Shown here piece by piece: positions 9,337-17,227 of a stretch of 64,000 bases of DNA; positions within the stretch are counted from its first letter, which is position 1, and every line of letters starts with the position of its first letter. Made by a program: the position numbers and the translations under genes. A model generated the notes under the pieces. The model had not been told where the DNA came from. It saw only the letters and a list, made by a program, of their open reading frames with translations, and ran no database searches. The DNA is from Streptomyces cyaneofuscatus (GTDB lineage: Bacteria; Actinomycetota; Actinomycetes; Streptomycetales; Streptomycetaceae), in assembly GCF_000718135.1 (NCBI RefSeq), contig NZ_JOEM01000007.1, forward strand, positions 124,001 to 188,000, given 5' to 3'.

Positions 9337-9352
9337 TTCCCTTCAGAGGGAA
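9337..9352. promoter_or_regulatory. inverted repeat in AT-rich divergent promoter
   Basis: TTCCCT-TCAG-AGGGAA is a perfect 6-bp dyad ending 22 bases before the ATG at 9375. It lies in an unusually AT-rich stretch (about 9308-9370). TATTCAT occurs twice, at 9308-9314 and 9364-9370. TAATAT at 9361-9366, 8 bases before the ATG, resembles a -10 box and would give a nearly leaderless mRNA. It is a candidate operator for the HTH protein encoded next to it. Confidence 0.4.
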
Positions 9353-9374
9353 CGTTGGAGTAATATTCATCCCC

Positions 9375-9848
9375 ATGGAGAGTGGTGAACCTGAGCTCTA
9401 CTCGATCGGCGAAGTGGCCGAACGGCTGGGTCTACATGTGCGGACCGTCCGGAACTACGTGCGTGACGGGCGGCTCAAGGCCGTCCGGATCGGCAAGCAG
9501 TACCGGATCAGCCGAGCGGACTTCGAGGCGCTGACCGGCAGTTCGAGCACCGCACCAGCGGACGCGGGGCGGGGACACCTGGAGGTGTCGAGCATCGTGC
9601 AGATCGACGCGATCGGCCCGGAGGCCGCGCACCGGCTGAGCACCTTCGTCACCGCGAGCGCCCGATCCTCCCGGGACGCGCCGGATCCCCTGCGCGTCCA
9701 GACGGTCCACGACAGGGAACGAGCCCGGATGAAGATCGTGATTCTCGGCGGCGCCGCGGCCACCGCCGAGCTGCTGCACCTGATCGACGGCGTGCTCGGC
9801 CCGGAGAACGGGCTGCTCGGCGGCGGACCGGAGGCGCACCGTGCCTGA
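9375..9848 (+). CDS. excisionase/BldC-type HTH DNA-binding protein
   Basis: Small transcription factor of 157 residues. Residues 10-55 form a MerR-like winged helix: LYSIGEVAERLGLHVRTVRNYVRDGRLKAVRIGKQYRISRADFEAL, the pattern of BldC, excisionase and plasmid regulators. The remaining 100 residues have no recognised domain but contain an amphipathic segment (MKIVILGGAAATAELLHLIDGVL). No good ribosome site precedes the ATG, while a -10-like TAATAT lies 8 bases upstream, so a leaderless transcript is possible. The 3' end overlaps the DUF4180 gene by 8 bases, so the two are co-translated and probably act together. Its closeness to crt suggests, but does not show, a role in pigment control. Confidence 0.8.
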   Translation: MESGEPELYSIGEVAERLGLHVRTVRNYVRDGRLKAVRIGKQYRISRADFEALTGSSSTAPADAGRGHLEVSSIVQIDAIGPEAAHRLSTFVTASARSSRDAPDPLRVQTVHDRERARMKIVILGGAAATAELLHLIDGVLGPENGLLGGGPEAHRA

Positions 9849-10206
9849 CCTGCTGGTGGACCACCACGGCACAGCGGTGCTGGCCTGCTCCACGGACGGC
9901 CCCTCGATCGCCACCGTGCAGGACGCGCTCGACCAGCTGATCGGGCCCGCCTTTCAGGGCGCCGAGGTGGTCGCGGTCCCGACGGAGCGGCTGGACGACC
10001 GCTTCTTCGACCTGAGCACCGGGGTGGCCGGCGCGATCCTCCAGAAGTTCTCCAACTACCGGCTCCGGCTGGTCGTGGTCGGGGACATCACCCGTCATCT
10101 GGCGGCGAGCTCGGCCCTGCCCGATCTGGTGCGCGAGGCCGATCAGGGGCGCGACATCTGGTTCGTGGCCGACCTGGACGCCCTGGCCGCCCGTCTCGCG
10201 AGGTAG
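9841..10206 (+). CDS. DUF4180 family protein
   Basis: Protein of 121 residues starting at GTG 9841, 8 bases inside the preceding HTH gene. It matches the DUF4180 pattern along its length: early DALDQLIGPAFQGAEVVAVP, then DDRFFDLSTGVAGAILQKFSNYRLRLVVVGDI near residue 60, and the C-terminal RDIWFVADLDALAARL. The family has no established biochemical activity; pairing with a small HTH regulator is frequent in my recollection and is seen here. No signal peptide or membrane segment. A strong terminator follows. Confidence 0.85.
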   Translation: MPDLLVDHHGTAVLACSTDGPSIATVQDALDQLIGPAFQGAEVVAVPTERLDDRFFDLSTGVAGAILQKFSNYRLRLVVVGDITRHLAASSALPDLVREADQGRDIWFVADLDALAARLAR

Positions 10207-10222
10207 CGCTTCCTGCCGGTGC

Positions 10223-10260
10223 GGCGGCCCCGCGCGGACGGGCACCCTTGCGGGGCCGCC
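10223..10260. terminator. bidirectional terminator hairpin
   Basis: GGCGGCCCCGC (10223-10233) pairs perfectly with GCGGGGCCGCC (10250-10260) around a 16-base loop. It lies between the convergent ends of the DUF4180 gene (10206) and the Spo0M-like gene (10282) and would serve both. Confidence 0.6.
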
Positions 10261-10281
10261 GGCGCGGGGCCGCACCGTGAA

Positions 10282-11265
10282 TCACTCCTCCTCGGCGCCC
10301 TCCCCCTCGTCGTCGCCCTCGAAGGCGTCACCGATCTCGTCGATCACCTCGGCGGCGACCATTCCGCCGACGACACCGACGGCGGCGCCCGCCGCGACTC
10401 CGGCCACCACCGCCCCGGTGCCGGGGCCGGAACGGTGGTGGTCGTCGTGGTGGTGGCCGCCCTGTGCGTACGGGTACGGCGCCGCGTGGGCCGCGTGGGC
10501 GCCGATCACCTGCTGCAGCCAGGCGTCGACCTCGGCGTTGCGGTCGGCCTGCGGTACGGCGTGGTGCGAGGTCGTGAAGCGGTGCACCGTGTCCTGGCCC
10601 CCGGAGAAGAGCCCGGCCCGCTTGTCCGCCTCGATCACGACCTCCAGGGCGTCCGGCGCGGCGAGGAACGTCACCTCGATCTCGTTCACCGCGTGGGCCT
10701 GGCCGGCGGGCGGCACGATCTCGATCTCCTGGTAGCAGGGCAGCCGCTGACCGGTCCCCCGGATGTGGCCGAGCTCCAGATCCGCCGACTTGAAGCCGTG
10801 TCCGAGCTGCCCGAACGCTTCCAGGATCGCCTCCTGGGCGGGCAGCGGGCCCACCGCGAGCGCGTCGAGGTCGCCCTTGTCCCGCGCTCCGGCCACCTCC
10901 AGTTCCGTACGGATCCCGAGGACGGGGCCCAGCGGCTGGCCGTGGAGCTGTGTGACCGGGGTCTCCCAGGGGAGGGTGACGGTGAACGGCACGGTGTGTT
11001 CGGCGTCCTGCGCGAGCCGGAAGCCGCCGCCGACGGTGAACCGTTCGAGGACGACCGTGGAGTCGTGCTCCTCGTCGTGGCCCTCCACCTCGACCCGGGC
11101 GACCAGGAGGAGGGAGATCTGTTCGACCGTCACATCCGTTCCGCCGCCGCGCAGCCGGACCTCACCGGAGAGCGGTCCGCCGGGAAGGGCGGGGCCGGGC
11201 TGCAGAACGGTGTCGACCGAGGGACCGCCGACCCCGAGGGCTCCGAGCAACTTCTTGAACACCAT
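10282..11265 (-). CDS. Spo0M-like sporulation control protein (SpoOM family)
   Basis: Arrestin-fold protein of 327 residues. Residues 1-250 match the SpoOM family: MVFKKLLGALGVGGPSVDTVL at the start, the beta-sandwich segment LSGEVRLRGGGTDVTVEQISLLLVARVE, and QRLPCYQEIEIVPP in the C-terminal lobe. Family members influence sporulation or cell-surface events; the mechanism is not settled. The C-terminal 70 residues differ: a His-rich patch (GHHHDDHH), a Gly/Ala/Val stretch resembling a glycine zipper (TGAVVAGVAAGAAVGVVGGMVAAEV), and an acidic end (GDDEGEGAEEE). The glycine-zipper part could associate with membrane. It is monocistronic and divergent from the CNNM operon. Confidence 0.88.
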   Translation of the reverse strand: MVFKKLLGALGVGGPSVDTVLQPGPALPGGPLSGEVRLRGGGTDVTVEQISLLLVARVEVEGHDEEHDSTVVLERFTVGGGFRLAQDAEHTVPFTVTLPWETPVTQLHGQPLGPVLGIRTELEVAGARDKGDLDALAVGPLPAQEAILEAFGQLGHGFKSADLELGHIRGTGQRLPCYQEIEIVPPAGQAHAVNEIEVTFLAAPDALEVVIEADKRAGLFSGGQDTVHRFTTSHHAVPQADRNAEVDAWLQQVIGAHAAHAAPYPYAQGGHHHDDHHRSGPGTGAVVAGVAAGAAVGVVGGMVAAEVIDEIGDAFEGDDEGEGAEEE

Positions 11266-11385
11266 GTCCGGCGTCCACTCCTTCTTCGTGTGACTTCCTG
11301 TGGTGAAAACACCTGCCTACCCATCCGACCACACCTGTGATGCGCGCCACTCCCCTTTGCTTTGCGCCCCCTTTACTATCTACAA

Positions 11386-11403
11386 GGCGGGTTTCCACCC
11401 GCC
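11386..11403 (+). promoter_or_regulatory. hairpin at the 5' end of the CNNM leader
   Basis: GGCGGGT-TTCC-ACCCGCC is a perfect 7-bp stem with a tetraloop, just downstream of an AT-rich stretch (TTTACTATCTACAA, 11372-11385) that is the best promoter candidate for the CNNM operon. It may be the first element of a structured leader. Confidence 0.4.
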
Positions 11404-11441
11404 GCCAGACGTCGAACCCGACGACCGAACAGAGAAGGAGC

Positions 11442-11523
11442 TGCGGTACCGCAATGGGTGAGCCTCCCAGTACGAACCGTGTCATCCCCACCCCTGCTCA
11501 CCAGGGGACGGAGGTGACACGGT
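11442..11523 (+). promoter_or_regulatory. structured leader sequestering the CNNM start codon
   Basis: Nested elements lie directly before the CNNM gene. A palindrome TGCGGTACCGCA (11442-11453) sits between a ribosome site and a short ORF. A 9-bp perfect stem, ACCGTGTCA (11476-11484) with TGACACGGT (11515-11523), pairs the start-codon region of the transporter gene. Inside it is CCCCTG-CTCAC-CAGGGG (11491-11507). CCTCC (11463-11467) is complementary to the ribosome site GGAGG (11510-11514) and could act as anti-Shine-Dalgarno in an alternative fold. This looks like an RNA switch or translational attenuator; the signal is unknown. Confidence 0.55.
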
Positions 11524-11525
11524 GA
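11454..11525 (+). CDS. proline-containing leader peptide upstream of CNNM transporter
   Basis: A 23-codon ORF starting at ATG 11454 and ending in a TGA that overlaps the GTG of the transporter gene by 4 bases (GTGA). AAGGAG is at 11435-11440; the 13-base gap to the ATG holds a palindrome that could fold and shorten the spacing. The peptide begins Met-Gly-Glu-Pro-Pro and contains IPTP further on, with four prolines in the first 14 codons. The transporter's ribosome site and the stem that hides its start lie inside this ORF, so ribosomes translating it would open the stem. It resembles in principle the proline-rich mgtL leader of enterobacterial Mg2+ transport. Coding status is unproven. Confidence 0.5.
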   Translation: MGEPPSTNRVIPTPAHQGTEVTR

Positions 11526-12859
11526 GCGAAGTACTCCTGCTCCTTCTCGCCCTCGGTCTGACTCTGGCGTGCGCGGTTTTCGTCGCGGCCGAGTTCTCGC
11601 TGACCACCATCGAGCGCAGTGAGCTCGAACGAGCCGCGCAGGCAGGTGAACACGGCGCCGAAAGCGCGCTCAAGGCCGCCAAGCGGCTGACGTTCCAGCT
11701 GTCCGGCGCCCAGCTCGGCATCACCGTGACCTCCCTGGTCATCGGCATGCTGGCCGAGCCGTCGCTGGCCGTGCTCCTGCGCTCGCCGCTGGAGTCCGTC
11801 GGCATCCCGGCCGGCGCGGTGTCCACGGTCGCGACCCTGCTCGGTGTGGCGGTGTCGACCGTCGTCCTCATGGTCGTCGGTGAGCTTGTCCCGAAGAACT
11901 GGGCGATCTCCAGCCCGCTCGCCGTCGCCAAGGTCGTGTCCGGCCCGCAGCGCGCATTCACGGCCTGCTTCGCCCCGCTGATCCGCCACCTCAACAACAC
12001 GGCGAACCGCGCCCTGCGCCGGTTCGGCCTGGAGCCGGCCGAGGAGCTGGCCTCGGCCCGTACCCCGCAGGAGCTCATCGCCCTCGCCGAGCACTCGGCC
12101 CGCCAGGGCGCCATCGAGCAGGACTCGGCGGAGCTCTTCGTCCGCACCCTGAACCTGGCGGAGCTGTCCGCCGAGAACGTGATGACGCCCCGCGTGGACG
12201 TGCGGGCCCTGGAGTCCCACGCCACCGCGGCCGACGCCGCCAACCTCACGCTGGCCACCGGCCTGTCCCGCTTCCCGGTCTACCGCGACAGCCTGGACCA
12301 CGTCATCGGCACGGTCCACATCCGCGACGTGCTGGCCCTGGAGGAGTCCGAGCGCCCCCGGACCCCGGTCACGGCCCTGGCCACCGAGCCCCTCCTCGTA
12401 CCGGACTCACTGCCCGTGGACCGGCTGCTGGCGCAGATGCGCCGCCACCGGACCATGGCCGTCGTCATCGACGAGTACGGCGGTACGGCGGGCGTCGCCA
12501 CGGTGGAGGACATCGTGGAGGAGGTCGTCGGAGAGGTCCGCGACGAGCACGACCCGCACGAGCGCCCCGACCTGGCACCGGCCGAGCCGCTCGGCGACGG
12601 GCGTCAGGTCTGGGAGGCCGAGGGCAGCATCCGGCTCGACCAGCTCGACCGGATCGGCTTCCGCGCGCCGGACGGCCCGTACGAGACGCTCGCCGGGCTG
12701 CTCGCCACCCAGCTCGCCCGCATCCCCGTCCGCACGGACCGGGTGGAGGTCGACGGCTGGCAGTTCGACGTCCTCGACATCGAACACCACCGGGCCGACC
12801 GGGTGCGGATCACCGCGCCCGCCCCGGCCCTGACCCTCGTGGAGGAGGACGCCCGATGA
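11522..12859 (+). CDS. CNNM/CorC (hemolysin C) family cation transport protein
   Basis: Membrane protein of 445 residues with the full CNNM architecture. An N-terminal DUF21 domain (about 1-190) has helices such as VLLLLLALGLTLACAVFVAAEF and the motif QLSGAQLGITVTSLVIGMLAEP. Two CBS domains (about 205-335) include NVMTPRVDVRALE and VVIDEYGGTAGVATVEDIVEE. A C-terminal CorC/HlyC domain (about 350-440) follows. Relatives (MpfA, bacterial CorC) export or regulate Mg2+ and related cations. The GTG start with GGAGG 7 bases upstream lies in the stem described for the leader and overlaps the upstream ORF. It overlaps the second CNNM gene by 4 bases; the two probably form a heteromer. Confidence 0.92.
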   Translation: MSEVLLLLLALGLTLACAVFVAAEFSLTTIERSELERAAQAGEHGAESALKAAKRLTFQLSGAQLGITVTSLVIGMLAEPSLAVLLRSPLESVGIPAGAVSTVATLLGVAVSTVVLMVVGELVPKNWAISSPLAVAKVVSGPQRAFTACFAPLIRHLNNTANRALRRFGLEPAEELASARTPQELIALAEHSARQGAIEQDSAELFVRTLNLAELSAENVMTPRVDVRALESHATAADAANLTLATGLSRFPVYRDSLDHVIGTVHIRDVLALEESERPRTPVTALATEPLLVPDSLPVDRLLAQMRRHRTMAVVIDEYGGTAGVATVEDIVEEVVGEVRDEHDPHERPDLAPAEPLGDGRQVWEAEGSIRLDQLDRIGFRAPDGPYETLAGLLATQLARIPVRTDRVEVDGWQFDVLDIEHHRADRVRITAPAPALTLVEEDAR

Positions 12860-13872
12860 CCACCGTTCAGCTGCTCATCGGCGCGCTCACGCTCCTCACG
12901 AACGCGTTCTTCGTCGGCGCGGAGTTCGCCCTGATCTCCGTACGCCGCAGCCAGATCGAGCCGGATGCCCTGCGCGGCAGCCGGCGGGCGAAGAGCACCC
13001 TGTGGGGTATCGAGCACCTGTCGGCCGCCATGGCCACGGCCCAGCTCGGCATCACGATCTCCTCCCTGGTGCTCGGCGCGGTCGCCGAACCGGCCATCGC
13101 CCATCTGCTGGAGCCGCCGTTCGACGCGATCGGCGTGCCGGACGCGCTGGTCCACCCGATCGCCTTCGTCATCGCCCTGACCCTGGCGACCTATCTCCAC
13201 ATGCTCATCGGCGAGATGATCCCGAAGAACATCGCGCTCGCCGCGCCCGTCGCGACGGCCCTGGCGCTGGGCCCGTCCCTGGTGGCGCTGACCCGGGCGC
13301 TGCGTCCGGTCATCTTCGGTATCAACGCGTTCGCCAACATGCTGCTGCGGCTGCTGAAGGTGGAACCGAAGGACGAGGTCGCCTCGGTCTTCACCGACGA
13401 CGAGCTGGTCCGTCTGGTGAAGGACTCCAGCGACGCCGGTCTCCTCGCCCCCGCCGACGGCGAGCGGCTGCGGGACGCCCTGGAGCTGGGCACCCGGCCG
13501 GTCGGCGAGGTGCTGGTCCCGCTGAACCGGACCGTCACCGTCGACCTCGGCATCACCCCGCAGCAGCTGGAGCGGGCGGCGGTCGCCTCGGGCTTCTCCC
13601 GGCTGCCGGTGACCGGGCCGGACGACGGGGTGCTGGGCTACCTGCACATCAAGGACGCCCTGGGGGTCGCGGAGCGCACCAAGCCGCTGCCCACGAGCGC
13701 GATCCACCCGGTCATCCGGGTCGAGATCGACACCCCGCTCGACGACACCCTGACGGCGATGCGTGCCGCCGGTACGCACCTCGCCGCCGTCGCCGGGGAC
13801 AAGGGGACGGTCATCGGGTTCGTGACGATGGAGGACGTCCTGGAGGAGCTGGTCGGCCCCGCCACGGTCTGA
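12856..13872 (+). CDS. CNNM-type DUF21/CBS membrane protein, lacks CorC_HlyC domain
   Basis: Second transporter subunit, 338 residues, ATG overlapping the previous stop (ATGA). The DUF21 membrane domain occupies about 1-185 (NAFFVGAEFALISVRRSQIE; AQLGITISSLVLGAVAEPAIA; LIGEMIPKNIALAAP), followed by two CBS domains (about 200-335) ending TMEDVLEELVG. The protein stops after the CBS pair, so the C-terminal CorC_HlyC domain of its partner is absent. Such long/short tandem pairs are common in actinobacteria. A strong terminator follows at 13890-13923. Confidence 0.9.
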   Translation: MTTVQLLIGALTLLTNAFFVGAEFALISVRRSQIEPDALRGSRRAKSTLWGIEHLSAAMATAQLGITISSLVLGAVAEPAIAHLLEPPFDAIGVPDALVHPIAFVIALTLATYLHMLIGEMIPKNIALAAPVATALALGPSLVALTRALRPVIFGINAFANMLLRLLKVEPKDEVASVFTDDELVRLVKDSSDAGLLAPADGERLRDALELGTRPVGEVLVPLNRTVTVDLGITPQQLERAAVASGFSRLPVTGPDDGVLGYLHIKDALGVAERTKPLPTSAIHPVIRVEIDTPLDDTLTAMRAAGTHLAAVAGDKGTVIGFVTMEDVLEELVGPATV

Positions 13873-13889
13873 CCGTACGAGAGCCCGCA

Positions 13890-13923
13890 GGGGAGGCGGT
13901 CCGGTGGTCCGGGCCGCCTCCCC
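13890..13923 (+). terminator. terminator of the CNNM operon
   Basis: GGGGAGGCGG (13890-13899) pairs perfectly with CCGCCTCCCC (13914-13923), extended inward by a wobble and two G-C pairs. It starts 18 bases after the stop of the second CNNM gene. Confidence 0.6.
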
Positions 13924-13977
13924 CTCATCGTGCCCACGGTCCGGACGGGCCGCCCGGTGACCACGTAAGCTCGGCGG

Positions 13978-14598
13978 ATGGCCAAGTACTTCGACGTGCA
14001 CCCCGAGAATCCCCAGCCGCGCACCATCAGCACGGTGGTCGACAGCATCCGTTCCGGTGCGCTCGTCGCGTATCCGACCGATTCCTGCTACGCGCTGGGC
14101 TGTCAGCTGGGCAACCGTGACGGCATCGCCCGGATCCGGTCCATCCGCAACCTGGACGACCGCCACCACTTCACGCTGGTGTGCCACGACTTCGCGCAGC
14201 TCGCGCAGTTCGTCCGCGTCGACAACGACGTGTTCCGCGCGGTCAAGGCGGCCACGCCCGGCAGCTACACCTTCATCCTCCCGGCGACGAAGGAGGTGCC
14301 CCGCCAGCTGCTGCACCCCAAGAAGAAGACGGTCGGCGTCCGTATCCCCGACCACGTCGTGACCCAGGCGCTGGTCGCCGAGCTGGGCGAGCCGCTGCTG
14401 TCCAGCACCCTGCTGCTGCCGGACGAGGAGGAGCCGCTGACGCAGGGCTGGGAGATCAAGGAGCGGCTCGACCACGAGGTGGACGCCGTCATCGACTCCG
14501 GCGACTGCGGCACCGAGCCGACCACGGTGATCGACTTCTCCGGTGACGAGCCGGAGATCGTACGACGGGGCGCCGGCGACCCGTCGCGCTTCGAGTAG
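13978..14598 (+). CDS. YciO/YrdC/Sua5 family protein (L-threonylcarbamoyladenylate synthase-like)
   Basis: Protein of 206 residues with the YrdC fold: GALVAYPTDSCYALGCQLGN near residue 25, RIRSIRNLDDRHHFTLVCHD, then ATPGSYTFILPATKEVPRQLLHPKKKTVGVRIPDH in the centre. Sua5/TsaC enzymes make threonylcarbamoyl-AMP for tRNA t6A. This version is short, without the C-terminal Sua5 domain, and its YPTDSCYALG and HHFTLVC wording is closer to YciO-type paralogues, whose role is less certain. It is preceded by the CNNM terminator, so it is probably transcribed separately. The next gene starts 6 bases downstream. Confidence 0.85.
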   Translation: MAKYFDVHPENPQPRTISTVVDSIRSGALVAYPTDSCYALGCQLGNRDGIARIRSIRNLDDRHHFTLVCHDFAQLAQFVRVDNDVFRAVKAATPGSYTFILPATKEVPRQLLHPKKKTVGVRIPDHVVTQALVAELGEPLLSSTLLLPDEEEPLTQGWEIKERLDHEVDAVIDSGDCGTEPTTVIDFSGDEPEIVRRGAGDPSRFE

Positions 14599-14604
14599 GC
14601 GGCC

Positions 14605-15237
14605 GTGGCGGGCGAGCGGTTGCGGTTCGACGGCTGGATCGCCGGTGTGGGGACGTCCTCGGGGACCCGGCTGGTGGTCGGGCACTGGCCGCGTTCCCCG
14701 TTCGGGGCGTTCAGCGACGTCATGATCGAGCATCCCGACGGCGAGCGGGTCCTGCTGGCGCCCACCCGGCCGGTCGCGGACTTCGTCGCCGCCACGTACC
14801 GCTTCGACCGGATCGAGGTGGTCCCGGTCTCCGTCACCGGTTCCGTCTCCCGCAGCGGGCACGTCTGGGTCGTCGAGGCGGGGCCGCTGCGCCTGCGGCT
14901 GCGGGCGGGACGCCGCACCGCCCTCGGCCGGCTGCTGTCCGCCGTACCGGCCCCGCTCGTCCACAGCCCGCTCTGGGCCGCGCTGTGCGACGTCCCGGCC
15001 CGGCTCCTGATGCCCGGCGTCCGCACCCTGGGCCGGGCGGGCCCGGGGCGGCGGGAGTGGTACGGGGCGCGGGACCTGCGGCCGGTCCTGGCCGCCGACG
15101 CCGTCCTGGACGGAGCGGACTTGGGCCCGCTCGCCCCGCTCGATCCGCCGGTCGCCTTCGGGTTCGGCTCCGCCCCACGCACCCCCGCTCTGGTGCGCGT
15201 CACCACAACGGTGGAAATCGGGGCCGCCCGGCGGTGA
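14605..15237 (+). CDS. conserved hypothetical protein
   Basis: Not recognised. The product has 210 residues from a GTG start 6 bases after the YrdC-like gene, so the two are likely co-transcribed. It is beta-rich in its first half (LRFDGWIAGVGTSSGTRLVVGHW; FSDVMIEHPDGERVLLAPT) and has basic and Pro-rich helices in the second half. No signal peptide, membrane segment or catalytic signature stands out. The N-terminal half reads like the small ligand-binding-like proteins often found in actinobacteria, but I cannot assign a role. Confidence 0.7.
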   Translation: MAGERLRFDGWIAGVGTSSGTRLVVGHWPRSPFGAFSDVMIEHPDGERVLLAPTRPVADFVAATYRFDRIEVVPVSVTGSVSRSGHVWVVEAGPLRLRLRAGRRTALGRLLSAVPAPLVHSPLWAALCDVPARLLMPGVRTLGRAGPGRREWYGARDLRPVLAADAVLDGADLGPLAPLDPPVAFGFGSAPRTPALVRVTTTVEIGAARR

Positions 15238-15350
15238 GGCCCTCCCCCGGGCCCCGGCAGGCCTCGGCCCTCCCCGGCGGGTCCACGGCCCGCTCGCGGA
15301 GAGCGCGGGCACCGGATGCGCGGGGGCAGGGCGCGTCGCAGGGTGGACCC

Positions 15351-15575
15351 ATGGCAAATCCCCCGATCGTCATCCACCGGCCGACCCCCTCGGGCGGCCG
15401 CCGGGTGACCGTGCACTACGAAGGCCGGGACGAGATACTCGGGCTGGCCCACAGCGACCACGACGTGATCGTGTTCCTGAGCGAGGCCGGCCTCGAAGAA
15501 GCGGACCGGATCCTCGACAACCCGGTCTGGGTGGAGTGGCGGGGCGGGCGGGCCCACCGCTACGAAGCGGCCTGA
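15351..15575 (+). CDS. small conserved hypothetical protein
   Basis: A 74-residue soluble protein with ATG at 15351. It contains IHRPTPSGGRRVTVHYEGR followed by a compact acidic half (SEAGLEEADRILDNPVWVEWRGG). The pattern is a short beta-meander plus helix. The 3' end overlaps the convergent ABC-F gene by 16 bases. Function unknown; codon use is typical of the surrounding genes, which supports it being real. Confidence 0.65.
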   Translation: MANPPIVIHRPTPSGGRRVTVHYEGRDEILGLAHSDHDVIVFLSEAGLEEADRILDNPVWVEWRGGRAHRYEAA

Positions 15576-17227
15576 CCGGAGCCGGCGAACAGTTCGCCCA
15601 CCTCCTCGGCGTCGGTCTCCCGCAGCTCCTCGTCCAGCAGGATCCAGCGCGTGATGCCCACGGACTCCAGGAACGGCAGGTCGTGGCTGGCGATGACGAG
15701 GGCGCCCTCGTAGGACTCCAGGGCGCTCGTCAGCTGCCGCACGCTGGCCAGGTCGAGGTTGTTCGTCGGCTCGTCCAGCAGGAGTAGCTGCGGGGCGGGG
15801 GCGGCGAGCATCGTCGCCGCGAGCGCGGCCCGGAAGCGTTCACCGCCCGAGAGCGTGCCCGCCTGCTGCTCGGCGCGGGCGCCCTTGAAGAGGAACCGGG
15901 CGAGCTGGGAGCGGATCTGGTTGTCGGTGGTGCCGGGCGCCGTGCGGGCGACGTTCGCGGCGACGCTCAAGGTGTCGTCGAGGACGTCGAGGCGCTGCGG
16001 GAGGAACTTCAGCGGTACCGACGCCACCGCCTCGCCGGAGCTCGGTGCGAGCTCTCCCGTGAGCGTGCGCAGCAGGGTCGTCTTGCCCGCCCCGTTGCGG
16101 CCGGCCAGGGCGATACGCTCGGGCCCCTTCACCTGAAGGCTGCCCTCGCGCAGCCGTCCGTAGGTCAGGCTCAGGTCCCGGACGGTCAGGACGGTGCGCC
16201 CGGCCGGTACGGCGGTGTGGGGCAGGCTCACCTTGATCTCGGCGTCCCGGCGGACGGCTTCGGCGGCCTCCTCCCGGCGCTCGCGGGCCTCGTCGAGGCG
16301 GTCCTCGTGCAGCCCGCGCAGCCGGTCCCCGGACTCCTGGGCGGAGCGCTTGCGCTCCCCGGCGACGATGCGCGGGGCCTTCCGCTGACCGTCGAGCTTC
16401 TTGTCGTGGCGCTGGCGGCGGGCCACCTTGGTGCGGGTCTCCTCCAGCTCGCGCTGCTGGCGCCGTACGTCGGCCTCGGCGGAGCGCAGCATCCGGCCGG
16501 CGGCCTCCTGCTGGGTGGCGAGGGCGTCCTGGTAGGCGGACCAGCCGCCTCCGTACCAGCTCACCGCCCCCGATCGCAGCTCGGCGATGCGGTCGACCCG
16601 CTCCAGCAGGTCCCGGTCGTGGCTGACGACGATGAGGATGCCGGTGCGCCAGGAGTCGACGGCGTCGTAGAGCCTGCGGCGGGCGAACAGGTCCAGGTTG
16701 TTGGTGGGCTCGTCGAGGAGAAGGACGTCGGGTCGCTCCAGCAGGAGCGCGGCCAGGCGCAGCAGGACGGTCTCCCCGCCGGACAGCTGCCCGACGGTGC
16801 GGTCCAGTTCCACGGCGCCGAGGCCGAGGGAGCCGAGGGTGGCCAGGGCGCGTTCCTCGACGTCCCAGTCGTCGCCGACCGTCTCGAAGTGTTCCTCCCG
16901 TACGTCTCCGGACTCGATGGCCCGCAGGGCGGCCCGCCGCTCGGCGATGCCGAGGGCCCCGTCGACCCGCAGCTCCGTGTCCAGGGTGATGTTCTGCGGC
17001 AGGTAGGCGAGGTTTCCGCTCACGGTGACGGACCCCTCCGCGGGGCGCAGCTGCCCGGCGAGCAGGCGCAGCAGGGTCGACTTCCCGGTGCCGTTGGTGC
17101 CGACCAGGCCGGTGCGGCCCCGCGGGACGGTGAGGGAGAGCCCGTCGAAGAGGCTGGTGCCGTCGGGCCACCGGAAGGTGAGGTGGGAGACGGCGACGGA
17201 GGCGCTGGGCGCGGTGGGATGGCTCAT
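15560..17227 (-). CDS. ABC-F family ATPase
   Basis: Cytosolic protein of 555 residues with two ABC ATPase domains and no membrane domain. Domain 1 has GTNGTGKSTLLRLL near residue 45, LSGGETVLLRLAALLLERP and LLLDEPTNNLD. Domain 2 has GRNGAGKTTLLRTL near residue 360, TLSGGERFRAALAATML and LLLDEPTNNLD. A charged coiled-coil linker (about 245-320) is rich in Arg, Glu and Gln. ABC-F proteins act at the ribosome E site; some protect against antibiotics. Whether this is a resistance or housekeeping member cannot be told. The ATG at 17227 is preferred to an in-frame ATG at 17395 because homology starts near it; the upstream region may hold a leader. Confidence 0.9.
   Translation of the reverse strand: MSHPTAPSASVAVSHLTFRWPDGTSLFDGLSLTVPRGRTGLVGTNGTGKSTLLRLLAGQLRPAEGSVTVSGNLAYLPQNITLDTELRVDGALGIAERRAALRAIESGDVREEHFETVGDDWDVEERALATLGSLGLGAVELDRTVGQLSGGETVLLRLAALLLERPDVLLLDEPTNNLDLFARRRLYDAVDSWRTGILIVVSHDRDLLERVDRIAELRSGAVSWYGGGWSAYQDALATQQEAAGRMLRSAEADVRRQQRELEETRTKVARRQRHDKKLDGQRKAPRIVAGERKRSAQESGDRLRGLHEDRLDEARERREEAAEAVRRDAEIKVSLPHTAVPAGRTVLTVRDLSLTYGRLREGSLQVKGPERIALAGRNGAGKTTLLRTLTGELAPSSGEAVASVPLKFLPQRLDVLDDTLSVAANVARTAPGTTDNQIRSQLARFLFKGARAEQQAGTLSGGERFRAALAATMLAAPAPQLLLLDEPTNNLDLASVRQLTSALESYEGALVIASHDLPFLESVGITRWILLDEELRETDAEEVGELFAGSGQAAS

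Noticed and set aside
11455..11470. Resemblance of GGGTGAGCCTCCC in the CNNM leader to the M-box core
   Set aside because: Only a short local likeness; the rest of the M-box layout is not recognisable by eye. A covariance search would decide.
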